Shown in pieces: positions 6,232 through 13,351 of a DNA stretch of 18,748 nt. The number at the start of each line of letters is the position of its first letter. Positions within the stretch are counted from its first letter, which is position 1. The stretch covers positions 1-18,748 of the forward strand of contig CAZFHL010000010.1 in the NCBI GenBank assembly GCA_964519145.1, in the 5' to 3' direction. This stretch comes from CAZFHL01 sp964519145. GTDB lineage: Bacteria; Patescibacteriota; Minisyncoccia; Phycocordibacterales; WO2-35-19. The translations under genes were made by a program, and so were the position numbers. A model generated the notes under the pieces. That model did not search any database. It was given only the letters and a program-made list of their open reading frames with translations, and had not been told where the DNA came from.

Positions 6232-6765
6232 TTATTTAAGTATAAATATATTAATAGAAAAAGGTATATCTTTATCCTTTTTAAAACTAGAAAATGGTAA
6301 ATCTACATTTGTAAATAAATCATTTGTTTTTAACAAATCAACAAACTTAACAAGATTTTCTCTGTTTGAGGATAGTCCTTTAATAAATAAATTCATACCC
6401 TCTTGTTCTTTATAAACAGCTGTTCTGTCAAAATTTATTGATTCAATAAAAGCTAAATTTTTAGCTTTTTCTAAAATAAAATAATTCAAATCTGTTATTT
6501 TGATTTCATTTATATTTAATTGAAAATCTTTTGTTTGTTTTTCTATCTTTTTTGGTATTTCAATCATATCAATCATTTTTTTATCTAAAGAATTATTATC
6601 TTTATCTAAAATAGAAATATGCTCTCTTATTAAAAGATACGTTGGTATGAGAGAGAAAATAGCGAATAAAAAACACAAAGATAGCCCTGAAATAACGAGA
6701 ATTGAAAACCTCTTTTGAAAACCTTTTTTTATTATTTTTTTGTATTCTTCTGATAAAATATTCAT
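6232..6765 (-). CDS. pilN: PilN-like type IV pilus inner-membrane protein
   Basis: A 177-residue protein with a short cytoplasmic N-terminus (about 20 residues, the part that in known systems docks into PilM), a membrane helix at about 21-46, a charged coiled-coil-like segment at about 50-95, and a C-terminal domain with the pattern of PilN (IESINFDRTAVYKEQEGMNLFIKGLSSNRENLVKFVDLLK). The N-terminus lacks the clear INLLP-type PilM-binding motif of proteobacterial PilN, which is a difference from the classical protein. The ATG at 6765 is 4 nt after the pilM stop codon. Start and order are firm; the name rests on topology and operon position more than on sequence identity. Confidence 0.82.
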   Translation of the reverse strand: MNILSEEYKKIIKKGFQKRFSILVISGLSLCFLFAIFSLIPTYLLIREHISILDKDNNSLDKKMIDMIEIPKKIEKQTKDFQLNINEIKITDLNYFILEKAKNLAFIESINFDRTAVYKEQEGMNLFIKGLSSNRENLVKFVDLLKTNDLFTNVDLPFSSFKKDKDIPFSINIFILK

Positions 6766-6769
6766 ATTC

Positions 6770-7738
6770 TTAATTTATATTTGAGAGCACAGCACCAATT
6801 GGACCAGAAAACATTAATGAATCTTCAAATTTTATATCCGGAGTATTACTTTCTATATTTAAAACATTTGACCAAACATTTGCTAATTTTATTTTATTTT
6901 TATCTACTTCTAATTTTTCTAAAAAGGAAACGGCTTTGACAGCTATATCATACTCTCCACATATAAATATATTTTTGGCTATATTTTTATCATCTTTATT
7001 ATATTTTATACAATAATCTATAAATTTAGAATATTCATCTTTTAATGATGATTCAAAATCATCTGTTGTTTCTATTGATCTTACTGTAGAAAAATGTACG
7101 GAATTATTTTTTATTAAATATATACCAATTCTATTTTCTCTTGTATGTAAAATATAGTATGTATTTAAATCTCCTGATTCAACAACAGATCTTGCTACCA
7201 AATCTGATTCACTAGAACATCCAACAACATCAAACTCTGCTTTATTTAAAATATTTATAAATTTTTCTACTTGGCTTTTGACACATACGCTTACCAAACA
7301 ATTTAACAGAGTGTCTTTGTTTTCATTTTTATTTAAACCTATAGCTTTAAAATCAAAAATTGCATCATCTATACTAATTGGCACATTTTCTTCTATTGTA
7401 TAAGATATATTTTCTCTCACATCCATACCTTGAATGTAAGGTATGGATAAATTGTAAATATAAGAAGATTCATCTGGAACAGCGAAAAAAACAAAATTTG
7501 ATTTAAAAAAACTTTTCACTTTTTTTAAACCTTCAAGTAATGCATTTTCATCTAAAATATTTCCATTTTCTATAACACCTCTATCTATTGGTACAATTAG
7601 ACTTTTCAAGTTTAAATTTAATCCAGATTTATTAAAGTGAATTGCTTTTATGTTTTTATCAGAAAAAGACACACCAGTATGATGTGGGTTTAAAAATTTA
7701 GGAGGGGGAAAATATTTTGATATAAAATTCAAGAACAT
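6770..7738 (-). CDS. pilM: PilM, actin-like type IV pilus assembly ATPase
   Basis: A cytoplasmic actin-fold protein that forms the inner ring of the pilus alignment complex and binds PilN. The 322-residue length is slightly below the usual 340-360. Landmarks are the beta-hairpin GVSFSDKNIKAIHF (about 22-35) in place of the usual G(I/V)D(I/L)GSSSVK phosphate-1 loop, FAVPDESSYIYNLSIPYI (about 85-102), the VRENISYTIEENVPIS segment (about 107-122) corresponding to the typical (I/V)-x-x-E-(A/L)-x-x-x-(I/L)P, the VVGCSSESDLVARSV region, and a late FICGEYD. The first loop has lost the Asp-Gly-x-Ser pattern, so nucleotide binding may be changed. There is no Shine-Dalgarno; an extended -10 (TGATATAAT) ends exactly 6 nt before the ATG, implying that this promoter drives the operon as a leaderless mRNA. 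Confidence 0.9.
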   Translation of the reverse strand: MFLNFISKYFPPPKFLNPHHTGVSFSDKNIKAIHFNKSGLNLNLKSLIVPIDRGVIENGNILDENALLEGLKKVKSFFKSNFVFFAVPDESSYIYNLSIPYIQGMDVRENISYTIEENVPISIDDAIFDFKAIGLNKNENKDTLLNCLVSVCVKSQVEKFINILNKAEFDVVGCSSESDLVARSVVESGDLNTYYILHTRENRIGIYLIKNNSVHFSTVRSIETTDDFESSLKDEYSKFIDYCIKYNKDDKNIAKNIFICGEYDIAVKAVSFLEKLEVDKNKIKLANVWSNVLNIESNTPDIKFEDSLMFSGPIGAVLSNIN

Positions 7739-7744
7739 ATTAAA

Positions 7745-7753
7745 ATTATATCA
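7745..7753 (-). promoter_or_regulatory. Extended -10 promoter of the pilMNO operon
   Basis: On the minus strand TGATATAAT (TG-n-TATAAT) is followed by six bases and the pilM ATG. No -35 is obvious, as is common for extended -10 promoters. Transcription would begin at or next to the start codon. Confidence 0.6.
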
Positions 7754-7776
7754 TTTATAATATTTTTTAAAATATC

Positions 7777-8109
7777 TCACCTTATAGATGACCCGTTTTC
7801 TACACCTAGTGGAATTTTGATCAGAGAAAAATTATCTCCATCGCCTATCGCAAGCAACATTCCCTCACTTTTAAAACCCATCATTTCTCTTGGTTCCAAA
7901 TTAAAAACAAAAAGACATTTTATTCCTACCAAATCTTGTTCATTTGTAAAAAATTTTCTAATGCCAGAAAGAATGGTTCTCTCTCCAAACTCTCCAAAAG
8001 ACACAGAGAGTCTCAAAAGCTTTTCCGAACCTTCTATTAAAAAGACCTCCTTTATCTCCCCTACTTTTATATCCACCTTTTTTAAATAATCTAAATTTAT
8101 GTGTTCCAT
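7777..8109 (-). CDS. Stand-alone tRNA-binding OB-fold protein (MetRS C-terminal/Trbp111 type)
   Basis: A 110-residue OB-fold protein of the family found as Trbp111, CsaA and the C-terminal domain of methionyl-tRNA synthetase, which binds tRNA structure without codon specificity. Typical motifs are present in order: LDYLKKVDIKVGEIKEV at about 6-22 (the VDIRVG motif), KLLRLSVSFGE (about 30-40), RTILSGI (about 44-50), the LEPREMMGFKSEGMLLA block (about 71-87), which corresponds to the family's L-x-P-(R/A)-(K/M)-(L/M)-x-G-x-x-S-x-G-M-(L/I)-L-A, and the final acidic-basic tail. As a separate gene it may act as a trans-acting beta subunit of MetRS. It lies behind ruvX and is preceded by a large hairpin at 8117-8182. 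Confidence 0.9.
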   Translation of the reverse strand: MEHINLDYLKKVDIKVGEIKEVFLIEGSEKLLRLSVSFGEFGERTILSGIRKFFTNEQDLVGIKCLFVFNLEPREMMGFKSEGMLLAIGDGDNFSLIKIPLGVENGSSIR

Positions 8110-8116
8110 AATAATT

Positions 8117-8182
8117 CAAAAGTCAAAATTTCAATTTATAATTTTTTAATTTAATAATTTTTACTTGAAATTTTGACTTTTG
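8117..8182. repeat. 18-bp perfect inverted repeat with 30-nt loop
   Basis: CAAAAGTCAAAATTTCAA (8117-8134) is the exact reverse complement of 8165-8182. It lies between ruvX and the tRNA-binding protein gene on the minus strand and has no T-run after it in that direction, so it is not a typical terminator. It may be a palindromic intergenic element or a leader structure. Confidence 0.85.
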
Positions 8183-8193
8183 GCTTTTTAATT

Positions 8194-8586
8194 TTAACCT
8201 CTTTCTGCATCCAAAAAGCTCTGCAAAATCAAAGCCGAAGCTGAAGCGTCTAACATATCATTTTTACCAAAATTTTTTTCAACCTGCAATGAAGTTAAAA
8301 ATTCTGGGTGAAAAAAGATTGTAAAACCCAGAGTCTCTAAATCTTTTTTTAGTTCCCTAACTTTTGGCATTATAGTATTGTCTTGACCACTAAAATCTTT
8401 TGACTCGCCAAGCACAATATTTTTCACATTATTTTCTTTGCATATTTTTTCAATCTCCAAAACGAGTTTTTGTGCCAAACTTTCAGAGTTTTGCAAAACC
8501 ACCAAAGGAAAAGCTACTTTCTGATCTTCATCAGAAACAGAAATCCCCACCCTCTTTGTCCCAAAATCAATTCCTAAATACTTCAT
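8194..8586 (-). CDS. ruvX: RuvX/YqgF putative pre-16S rRNA nuclease (RNase H fold)
   Basis: YqgF proteins have an RNase H-like fold and act in 16S rRNA 5'-end maturation; they were first predicted as Holliday junction resolvases. This 130-residue protein matches the usual length (about 135-150). It opens with LGIDFGTKRVGISVSD (Asp7 is the first metal ligand), has IVLGESKDFSG in place of the usual VVGLP-x-x-x-x-G (about 57-67), HPEFLTSLQVEKNF where most members have DER-(L/F)-(S/T)-(T/S)-x-x-A (about 93-106), and ends with LDASASALILQSFLD (Asp113). The middle acidic residues are thus shifted (PEF for DER), which is a modest divergence. A TATAAT lies 8 nt before the ATG on the minus strand and no Shine-Dalgarno is seen. 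Confidence 0.9.
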   Translation of the reverse strand: MKYLGIDFGTKRVGISVSDEDQKVAFPLVVLQNSESLAQKLVLEIEKICKENNVKNIVLGESKDFSGQDNTIMPKVRELKKDLETLGFTIFFHPEFLTSLQVEKNFGKNDMLDASASALILQSFLDAERG

Positions 8587-8594
8587 ATAGCATA

Positions 8595-8600
8595 ATTATA
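8595..8600 (-). promoter_or_regulatory. -10 box of ruvX
   Basis: On the minus strand TATAAT is followed by 8 nt and the ruvX ATG, allowing a leader of only one or two bases. No clear -35 was found. Confidence 0.45.
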
Positions 8601-8606
8601 CAAAAT

Positions 8607-8633
8607 TTGTTATTATTTTGCTTGTCATATAAT
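8607..8633 (+). promoter_or_regulatory. Promoter of tRNA-Ser
   Basis: TTGTTA (8607-8612), a 15-bp spacer and TATAAT (8628-8633) would start transcription a few bases before the tRNA. It is divergent from, and overlaps the control region of, ruvX. Confidence 0.5.
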
Positions 8634-8644
8634 ATATGAAATAA

Positions 8645-8734
8645 GGAGGAGTGGCAGAGTGGTTGAATGCACCGGTCTTGAAAACCGGAATATCCGAAAG
8701 GGTATCGTGAGTTCGAATCTCACCTCCTCCGCCA
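8645..8734 (+). tRNA. tRNA-Ser (anticodon TGA)
   Basis: The acceptor stem GGAGGAG (8645-8651) pairs with CTCCTCC (8724-8730), discriminator G and encoded CCA at 8732-8734. The anticodon stem is CCGGT/ACCGG with loop CTTGAAA, giving TGA (reads UCA). The long variable arm (TATCCGAAAGGGTA region) is typical of class II tRNA-Ser. The T arm contains AGTTCGAATCT. Confidence 0.97.
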
Positions 8735-8745
8735 AATAAAAAAGG

Positions 8746-8759
8746 CCGACATCTGTCGG
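8746..8759. terminator. Short hairpin terminator behind tRNA-Ser
   Basis: CCGAC (8746-8750) pairs with GTCGG (8755-8759), loop ATCT. TTCTTTATTATT follows on the plus strand and a longer T-run on the minus strand. Confidence 0.65.
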
Positions 8760-8820
8760 TTCTTTATTATTACAAAAAGTGATACAAAATACGAAGTTCG
8801 GATAAATAGAACTTTCTTTG

Positions 8821-8826
8821 TATAAT
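8821..8826 (+). promoter_or_regulatory. -10 box of the flavin-binding protein gene, leaderless-type spacing
   Basis: TATAAT at 8821-8826, six bases, then ATG at 8833. Possible weak -35 TTCGGA at 8797-8802 (18-bp spacer). No Shine-Dalgarno. Confidence 0.6.
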
Positions 8827-8832
8827 ATGATT

Positions 8833-9333
8833 ATGGAAATCCCAGAAGCAAAAATGAAAAGAGCAAAGGAACTAATTCAAACAAGTAGGCATATTTCACT
8901 TGCTACCACAAATATAGACGGCTCACCCCACAATAGTCCTGTTAAATTTTATTTTGATGAGAAACTTGAAAACTTATATTGGAGTTCGAATGTAGAAGCG
9001 CTGCATTCTCAAAACATAATAAGGACAGGTCAGATATTTGCAGTTATATTTGATAGGATAGAAGTAGGTGGAATTTATATAAAATGTGAAGGCGGTCATA
9101 TACTTGATGGAAAAGAATTAGAAGTTGGATTGGAGATTACTAACATTTCTAGAGAAAAAGAGGGTCAACAAAAAATTAGTTTGGATTATTATTCAGGAGC
9201 AAGCGTTCAAAAACTGTGGTCAGCAAAAATTACTAATCTTTGGATAAATATGCCAGTGAGAGATGAGGATGGTCGCATACTAAGAGATGAGAGGGTAGAA
9301 TTAGAAAGAAATCTTTTATTAAAAACTATTTAA
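8833..9333 (+). CDS. Pyridoxamine 5'-phosphate oxidase-family FMN-binding split-barrel protein
   Basis: A 166-residue protein of the PNPOx-like split-barrel superfamily, which binds FMN, F420 or haem as a dimer and includes many small oxidoreductases of unknown substrate. Supporting blocks are the N-terminal helix AKELIQTSRHISLATTN followed by DGSPHNSPVKFYFDEKLENLYWSSN (about 32-56), the family's x-x-x-LAT-x-x-x-DG-x-P-x-x-x-P(V/L)-x-(F/Y) pattern, and the helix and strand SQNIIRTGQIFAVIFD. The C-terminal part with KLWSAKITNLWINMP is less conserved. It does not show the substrate-specific motifs of true PdxH. I chose ATG 8833; the in-frame TTG 8818 and ATG 8827 lie in or directly against the TATAAT box. 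It is a single-gene unit facing the glycosyltransferase cluster. Confidence 0.84.
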   Translation: MEIPEAKMKRAKELIQTSRHISLATTNIDGSPHNSPVKFYFDEKLENLYWSSNVEALHSQNIIRTGQIFAVIFDRIEVGGIYIKCEGGHILDGKELEVGLEITNISREKEGQQKISLDYYSGASVQKLWSAKITNLWINMPVRDEDGRILRDERVELERNLLLKTI

Positions 9334-9458
9334 ACAAGGGAAGATATAAACATCATACCCTGTTTCACTTCTCTCCAATTAACAGTTCTGAACGCATCTA
9401 ACCACTCCCGCAGTCAGTATTTATTATCGGTAGTATGCCGAGGCTCTTTATTCTATAT
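9334..9458. other. Convergent intergenic region without a clear terminator
   Basis: Lies between the ends of the flavin-protein gene and the glycosyltransferase cluster. No strong hairpin with T-run was found for either strand. Confidence 0.5.
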
Positions 9459-11000
9459 TTATATCGTCATACGAGCTTTAATCACATTACTCATATAAGT
9501 AACCATATCCTTATACGATAAAGTTGTGGTATCAAATTCTCTCTCAATTATATTTTTGGTACCCAATAATGCTTTTAATTTGGATTCCATTTTGTTGAAT
9601 ACCAACTCGCCCGGGAAACGATTTTTTATTTCATCTGGATTTTCCCTTTGTTTCGCTTGAGATTCGTGCCTTTCCAGACGAGTGTTGTATGGTGCCGTTA
9701 GGTACCAAATCAAGTCATACTTTGGAATCTTATTTTTTATTATAAACATAATGAGAATACGCAGATATTTTTTATTAACAAAAGCATAAGACCAATTTCT
9801 CATTGGAGAAGAAATCTGTATTACGACCTCTGAAGTGAAGTTTTCATACCATTTACGATCCCCGATACCATCGAATGCATATACTATCGATCTAACAAAT
9901 TTTGGAAATCTATACAGACTCACGAGTCGAGATATTGATCTGTAAATTTTTGATTTTAACGGACCAATATTGATGACGCAGGAAATACCATCTTCAATAA
10001 GTTTGCTTTGTAAAAGTCTTGCCGTAGTCTTTTTACCTGAGCAATCGAGGCCCTCGATTAATACAAGGATAGGCTTTTTCCCCAGATCGATCTTCTTACT
10101 GGTTTTTGTTTCTTTCCACTGTTCATTTTCTTCAAATTTAAACAATGATTCGATTCTAAATTGTAACTTGGCTACTTTTCTCACAAAAAGCAAAAACGCC
10201 CATAAAAATATATTTTTTGTCGGCTCTTTTATTAAATTTTTCCAAAGAAATGAACGATTAACCTGATCCGGTGGCAAGTATTTGAAATCAGGGAACAAAG
10301 CAAAACATTTATTTATTTCTAAACTTCTTCTACGGAAGGCTTTGTAAAAATCGGTATATGAAGAAACTTGATTAAAACTTACCTTTGCCGTCTGAATCTT
10401 TTTTATACTTCCACACCCGAAATTTTTTAGGAGATAGAAAGATAAATATATATCATCGGCGATCAGTCTCGGACTTGTTTTTGGTATATTCCACGCATCT
10501 GTCTTTATCATAAAGGCTCTTCCATGAAGATGTTTTCTTTCGGAAAAAATACCGGAAGATGTGTCGTATAGATTTAGGGATTTTTCTACCAAACTCTGGT
10601 TTTTTCTTTGAATAGGGATTGATACTGCATATGATGCTTTGATTTTGTCATCAACTGAATTTTTTACAAGCTCTTTTAAGCAATTTTTATCCAGGATAAT
10701 ATCTGCATCTAAAAATATAATGCTTTCAAACCCTGATTTTCTTGATTCTTCGACAATTACCCTTTGTGACTCTATTAAATTTGCCTCATTTAAAACAAAC
10801 AAACTTGAAGGAACTGCATAATTTTTTGCTTGCCAAGCTTGTAATAAAGGAATCGTTTGATCATTACACCCATTTGCACAAACAAATATGTGAAATTCAA
10901 TTCCATTCGGGTCTTTTAAAACCGACGGCATCAAAGAATCCAGCATGGGGATAATGGATGACTCTTCGTTTCTGGCACAAATACCTATGGCAATTTTCAT
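9459..11000 (-). CDS. Fusion of GT2 glycosyltransferase with thymidylate-kinase-like P-loop domain
   Basis: A 513-residue two-domain protein. Residues 1-about 240 form a GT-A glycosyltransferase family 2 domain: IGICARNEESSI at 5-16, the VCANGCND nucleotide-binding segment at 40-47, the metal-binding DAD at 98-100, and ADD at 181-183 as the acceptor/catalytic region. Residues about 260-276 (IFLWAFLLFVRKV) are hydrophobic. From 309 a thymidylate-kinase-type nucleoside monophosphate kinase domain begins: IEGLDCSGKKTTARLLQ at 315-331 is the Walker A loop, and YLTAPYNTRLERHE at 433-446 resembles the TMK LID-side segment. The usual DRY motif is not visible (SSPMRNWSYAF instead), so the phosphoacceptor may not be dTMP. 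Its ATG overlaps the stop of the GT4 gene by 4 nt (ATGA), so they are co-translated. Last gene of the cluster. Domain calls are firm; the substrate is unknown. Confidence 0.88.
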   Translation of the reverse strand: MKIAIGICARNEESSIIPMLDSLMPSVLKDPNGIEFHIFVCANGCNDQTIPLLQAWQAKNYAVPSSLFVLNEANLIESQRVIVEESRKSGFESIIFLDADIILDKNCLKELVKNSVDDKIKASYAVSIPIQRKNQSLVEKSLNLYDTSSGIFSERKHLHGRAFMIKTDAWNIPKTSPRLIADDIYLSFYLLKNFGCGSIKKIQTAKVSFNQVSSYTDFYKAFRRRSLEINKCFALFPDFKYLPPDQVNRSFLWKNLIKEPTKNIFLWAFLLFVRKVAKLQFRIESLFKFEENEQWKETKTSKKIDLGKKPILVLIEGLDCSGKKTTARLLQSKLIEDGISCVINIGPLKSKIYRSISRLVSLYRFPKFVRSIVYAFDGIGDRKWYENFTSEVVIQISSPMRNWSYAFVNKKYLRILIMFIIKNKIPKYDLIWYLTAPYNTRLERHESQAKQRENPDEIKNRFPGELVFNKMESKLKALLGTKNIIEREFDTTTLSYKDMVTYMSNVIKARMTI

Positions 11001-12073
11001 TTTAATCTTTTTAAAAATTCAACTTCCCATTCTTTAGCCAATTGTTCAAAGTTCATGTTAGTACTTGAATCCAAAGCACTTTTGGAAAAAGCTGATTTCA
11101 TATTTTGATTTTCAAAAAAACCACAAGCTTTATCTATGAACTCTTTTCTATAGTCAGAACTTTTGTATGGAAAATCAATAAGGAAACCGTTTTTACCAGA
11201 TTCAACCCTTTCAATCATGGCTGCCTTTTTTGAGCTTATAATCGGAGTGCCGACAGCGAAACATTCCAGTGCGCTGATACAAAACATCTCGTTAAAATCT
11301 GTCGGGTACAACATTGCCTCGCTTTCTGCCTGAAGCTTGACCAGTTCTTGTTTGGACAATCGTTGAAAGACAGTAACATCTTTTAGTTTGGAAATTTTGT
11401 TGTAAATTTCTCCAAAAATTCTATTGTTTTCTTCATCGGAAACTCCCCACAACGCAAAACTTCCAGTAACCGTCAATTTCGAGTCGGGTACTCTTTCTTT
11501 TATTTCTGGCCACATATCTAAAAGATACTCCAATCCTCTGTCTGGAGCACTACAGTATATAGCTTGGTTTTTGATTTTATTTATCTGTCTTAGAGAATTT
11601 GTATAAATTTCTTCATCAAAAGAATTTCTTGTTATAAACCAGTTTTCGGATTTTATGATTTCTTTTTTTTCAATAAATTTTTTCTGGGTATCGGAAACAG
11701 TAATCCACATATTTACTTCTCCACTTTTATCCAATTGGCTTGCACCCTGTAAGGCCTCATCATGTATCCATACGGCTTTAATTTCAGAATTAAATTTGTA
11801 TTCTTTAAATGTTTCCAGTAGGCGTAGTGAAATTACGACATCAAACTTTTTGTCTTGATCGATAGCCCAAAGAGATTTCCATGACACACCATCATAAATT
11901 CCATCCCTAAAGCAACAATTATAAACTTCAACATTATGACCTAACTTTGCCAGAGCTTTGGCGAGCAATACCAAAGTACTTTCCGTACCACCCAAACCTC
12001 TACCCAGATAATCTGGCGGATAAAACGAGTATCTCTTCGGATATATAAATGCTATAGAAAGTTTTTTTGACAT
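10997..12073 (-). CDS. GT4-family glycosyltransferase (GT-B fold)
   Basis: A 358-residue retaining glycosyltransferase that moves a sugar from a nucleotide-sugar donor to an acceptor, probably at the cytoplasmic face of the membrane. The N-terminal acceptor domain has the glycine loop GRGLGGTESTLVLLAKALAKLGH at 24-46. The C-terminal donor domain has YCSAPDRGLEYLLDMWPEI at 173-191, LTVTGS at 200-205, and the GT4 EX7E motif, Glu262 and Glu270 in NEMFCISALECFAVGTPII, followed by GKNGFLID (293-300). APDRGL in place of the common (R)-x-x-x-KG is typical of a subgroup that also includes proteins annotated as UDP-sugar or tetratricopeptide-linked transferases. It begins 4 nt after the HAD gene stop and overlaps the GT2-kinase fusion by 4 nt, so the three are translationally coupled. 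Confidence 0.92.
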   Translation of the reverse strand: MSKKLSIAFIYPKRYSFYPPDYLGRGLGGTESTLVLLAKALAKLGHNVEVYNCCFRDGIYDGVSWKSLWAIDQDKKFDVVISLRLLETFKEYKFNSEIKAVWIHDEALQGASQLDKSGEVNMWITVSDTQKKFIEKKEIIKSENWFITRNSFDEEIYTNSLRQINKIKNQAIYCSAPDRGLEYLLDMWPEIKERVPDSKLTVTGSFALWGVSDEENNRIFGEIYNKISKLKDVTVFQRLSKQELVKLQAESEAMLYPTDFNEMFCISALECFAVGTPIISSKKAAMIERVESGKNGFLIDFPYKSSDYRKEFIDKACGFFENQNMKSAFSKSALDSSTNMNFEQLAKEWEVEFLKRLK

Positions 12074-12077
12074 GAAT

Positions 12078-12710
12078 TTAATTATTTATAAGTTTATCAT
12101 AAATCTCATTGTATATCCCGTCTTCCTTGTTTATATCAACCAAAATTGTTGATAGACCGAGAGATTCTGCCGGTGTCATATCATTCTCAATACTATCACC
12201 AACCATTACCATGTTTTTGTAATCAGTTTTGTAGTAATCTTTGATAACCTCCCAACATTTTATGTCTGGTTTAACTAACCCATTTTTATAGGAAAGAAAC
12301 TGATAATCGAAAATGTTCAATAAATCCTTAAATGGAAAATTTTCATGGCCGTATTTATCGATATTGGTCAAAAGGCAAAGTTTATACCCTCGGTTTTTTA
12401 ATCTCTCAAGCATAACTTCCGATCCATCAATCAAAAAGCTCTTCTTGATCATTTCTTTCCAAATAGAAACCGAGAACGCTAATTTTTCTTTATTGTAAAT
12501 GTTCAAATCCAATAAGAGACCTTTTAAGCCTTCATCAAGTGATATATCTTTCAAATATAATTCAGATTTAAACAATATTCTCAAAAAATCTTTTTTTGAT
12601 ACTGTATTATCAAGTTCAAACAAGCTATCAAATAAGTCCGACGGTTTTGAACCGGAATCGGCAAATGTTTGCCATAAGTCGAATATTATTATTTTATTTT
12701 TTGAATCCAT
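12078..12710 (-). CDS. HAD-superfamily hydrolase
   Basis: Haloacid-dehalogenase-fold phosphatase-like enzyme of 210 residues. All four HAD motifs are visible: motif I IIIFDLWQTFADS (Asp11 nucleophile; the residue two positions on is Trp where phosphatases usually have Asp), motif II KLCLLTN, motif III KNGLVKPDIKCWEVI with the conserved Lys, and motif IV VMVGDSIENDMTPAESLG. The alpha-helical cap lies between motifs I and II, so it is a C1-type protein. Replacement of the second motif I aspartate is seen in dehalogenase-like and some other members and makes plain phosphatase activity less certain. I chose ATG 12710; a GTG at 12728 would add six residues, and neither has a Shine-Dalgarno. It is tightly linked to the GT4 gene and may act on a sugar phosphate or nucleotide. 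Confidence 0.87.
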   Translation of the reverse strand: MDSKNKIIIFDLWQTFADSGSKPSDLFDSLFELDNTVSKKDFLRILFKSELYLKDISLDEGLKGLLLDLNIYNKEKLAFSVSIWKEMIKKSFLIDGSEVMLERLKNRGYKLCLLTNIDKYGHENFPFKDLLNIFDYQFLSYKNGLVKPDIKCWEVIKDYYKTDYKNMVMVGDSIENDMTPAESLGLSTILVDINKEDGIYNEIYDKLINN

Positions 12711-12756
12711 ATAGCGAAAGAGAGCCACACCATTTTATTGATATAAGCTCTCTTGA

Positions 12757-13272
12757 TTAAAACCTGATACCAAGACCTTCTATCAATTGAATCTGGTTAC
12801 CGTCAAGAACAATCGACAGACCCCGTTTACTCCTTTCAACCGAATTGGGAACATGAAGGATATCTCGAGCAAACATCTCCAAGTCGATAGCTTCAAGGTT
12901 CGCCAATGTGCCGCTAAACCAATCAGCCAACTCTTCGGGAGTAAGTTTGGTATACCGAGTGTAATACTTTCCCCGAATACCGCCTTTACCCGGCCTACCT
13001 TTGGATTGCTGGTATCTTTGATGAATACCGGGTTCTCCGATAAACGCCAAATGTTCCGTTTCCCTGGTTGTGAAGTAGTGAAAGACTGCCTTTTTTGCTC
13101 TCTCGTTATCGAAGTCGAAATAAATCTCCGATATTTGAGCGAGGCTCAAAATCAGTCTTTTTGCTGCGACCAGTTTGCCTCCGATACCGAGCAATTCGGA
13201 GAGAATGACATCTCTCATTCCGAATTCCAAAGTATCGGGCTTTAACATCACGTGAACAATCTCTTGGTCCAT
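12757..13272 (-). CDS. Divergent nucleoside diphosphate kinase-like protein
   Basis: A 171-residue protein related to nucleoside diphosphate kinase, which exchanges gamma-phosphates between NTPs and NDPs through a phospho-histidine. It keeps KPD at 11-13, the KLVAAKRLILS strand-helix at 33-43, IRG at 99-101 (family: tIRGdf) and a candidate active-site His140 in DILHVPNSVE, matching the family's IIHgSDSvE. It differs in length (family about 140-150), in an inserted stretch EPGIHQRYQQSKGRPGKGG (80-98), and in the changed residues around the histidine (VPN for GSD). GC content is visibly higher than in all neighbours, pointing to recent acquisition. ATG 13272 is chosen because AAAGGAG lies 6 nt upstream; a TTG six bases earlier overlaps that spacer. 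It could use another nucleotide or act as a regulatory kinase. Confidence 0.83.
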   Translation of the reverse strand: MDQEIVHVMLKPDTLEFGMRDVILSELLGIGGKLVAAKRLILSLAQISEIYFDFDNERAKKAVFHYFTTRETEHLAFIGEPGIHQRYQQSKGRPGKGGIRGKYYTRYTKLTPEELADWFSGTLANLEAIDLEMFARDILHVPNSVERSKRGLSIVLDGNQIQLIEGLGIRF

Positions 13273-13351
13273 CTCCAACTCCTTTCCGGTTAGAGTTTAG
13301 TTAATCTGCTCTATATATTAAACAATTATATGAGAATGTCAAGGCCTCGTT

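Noticed and set aside
8146..8182. Inverted repeat at 8117-8182 as terminator of ruvX
   Set aside because: No T-run follows the stem on the minus strand, and the next gene starts only 8 nt behind it.
9340..9370. Imperfect inverted repeat (ACAAGGG with CCCTGT) as terminator
   Set aside because: It needs a bulge, has a long loop and lacks a T-run.
12787..13245. 152-codon open frame on the plus strand
   Set aside because: It is the antisense of the NDP kinase-like gene, whose motifs, start codon and Shine-Dalgarno are on the minus strand.
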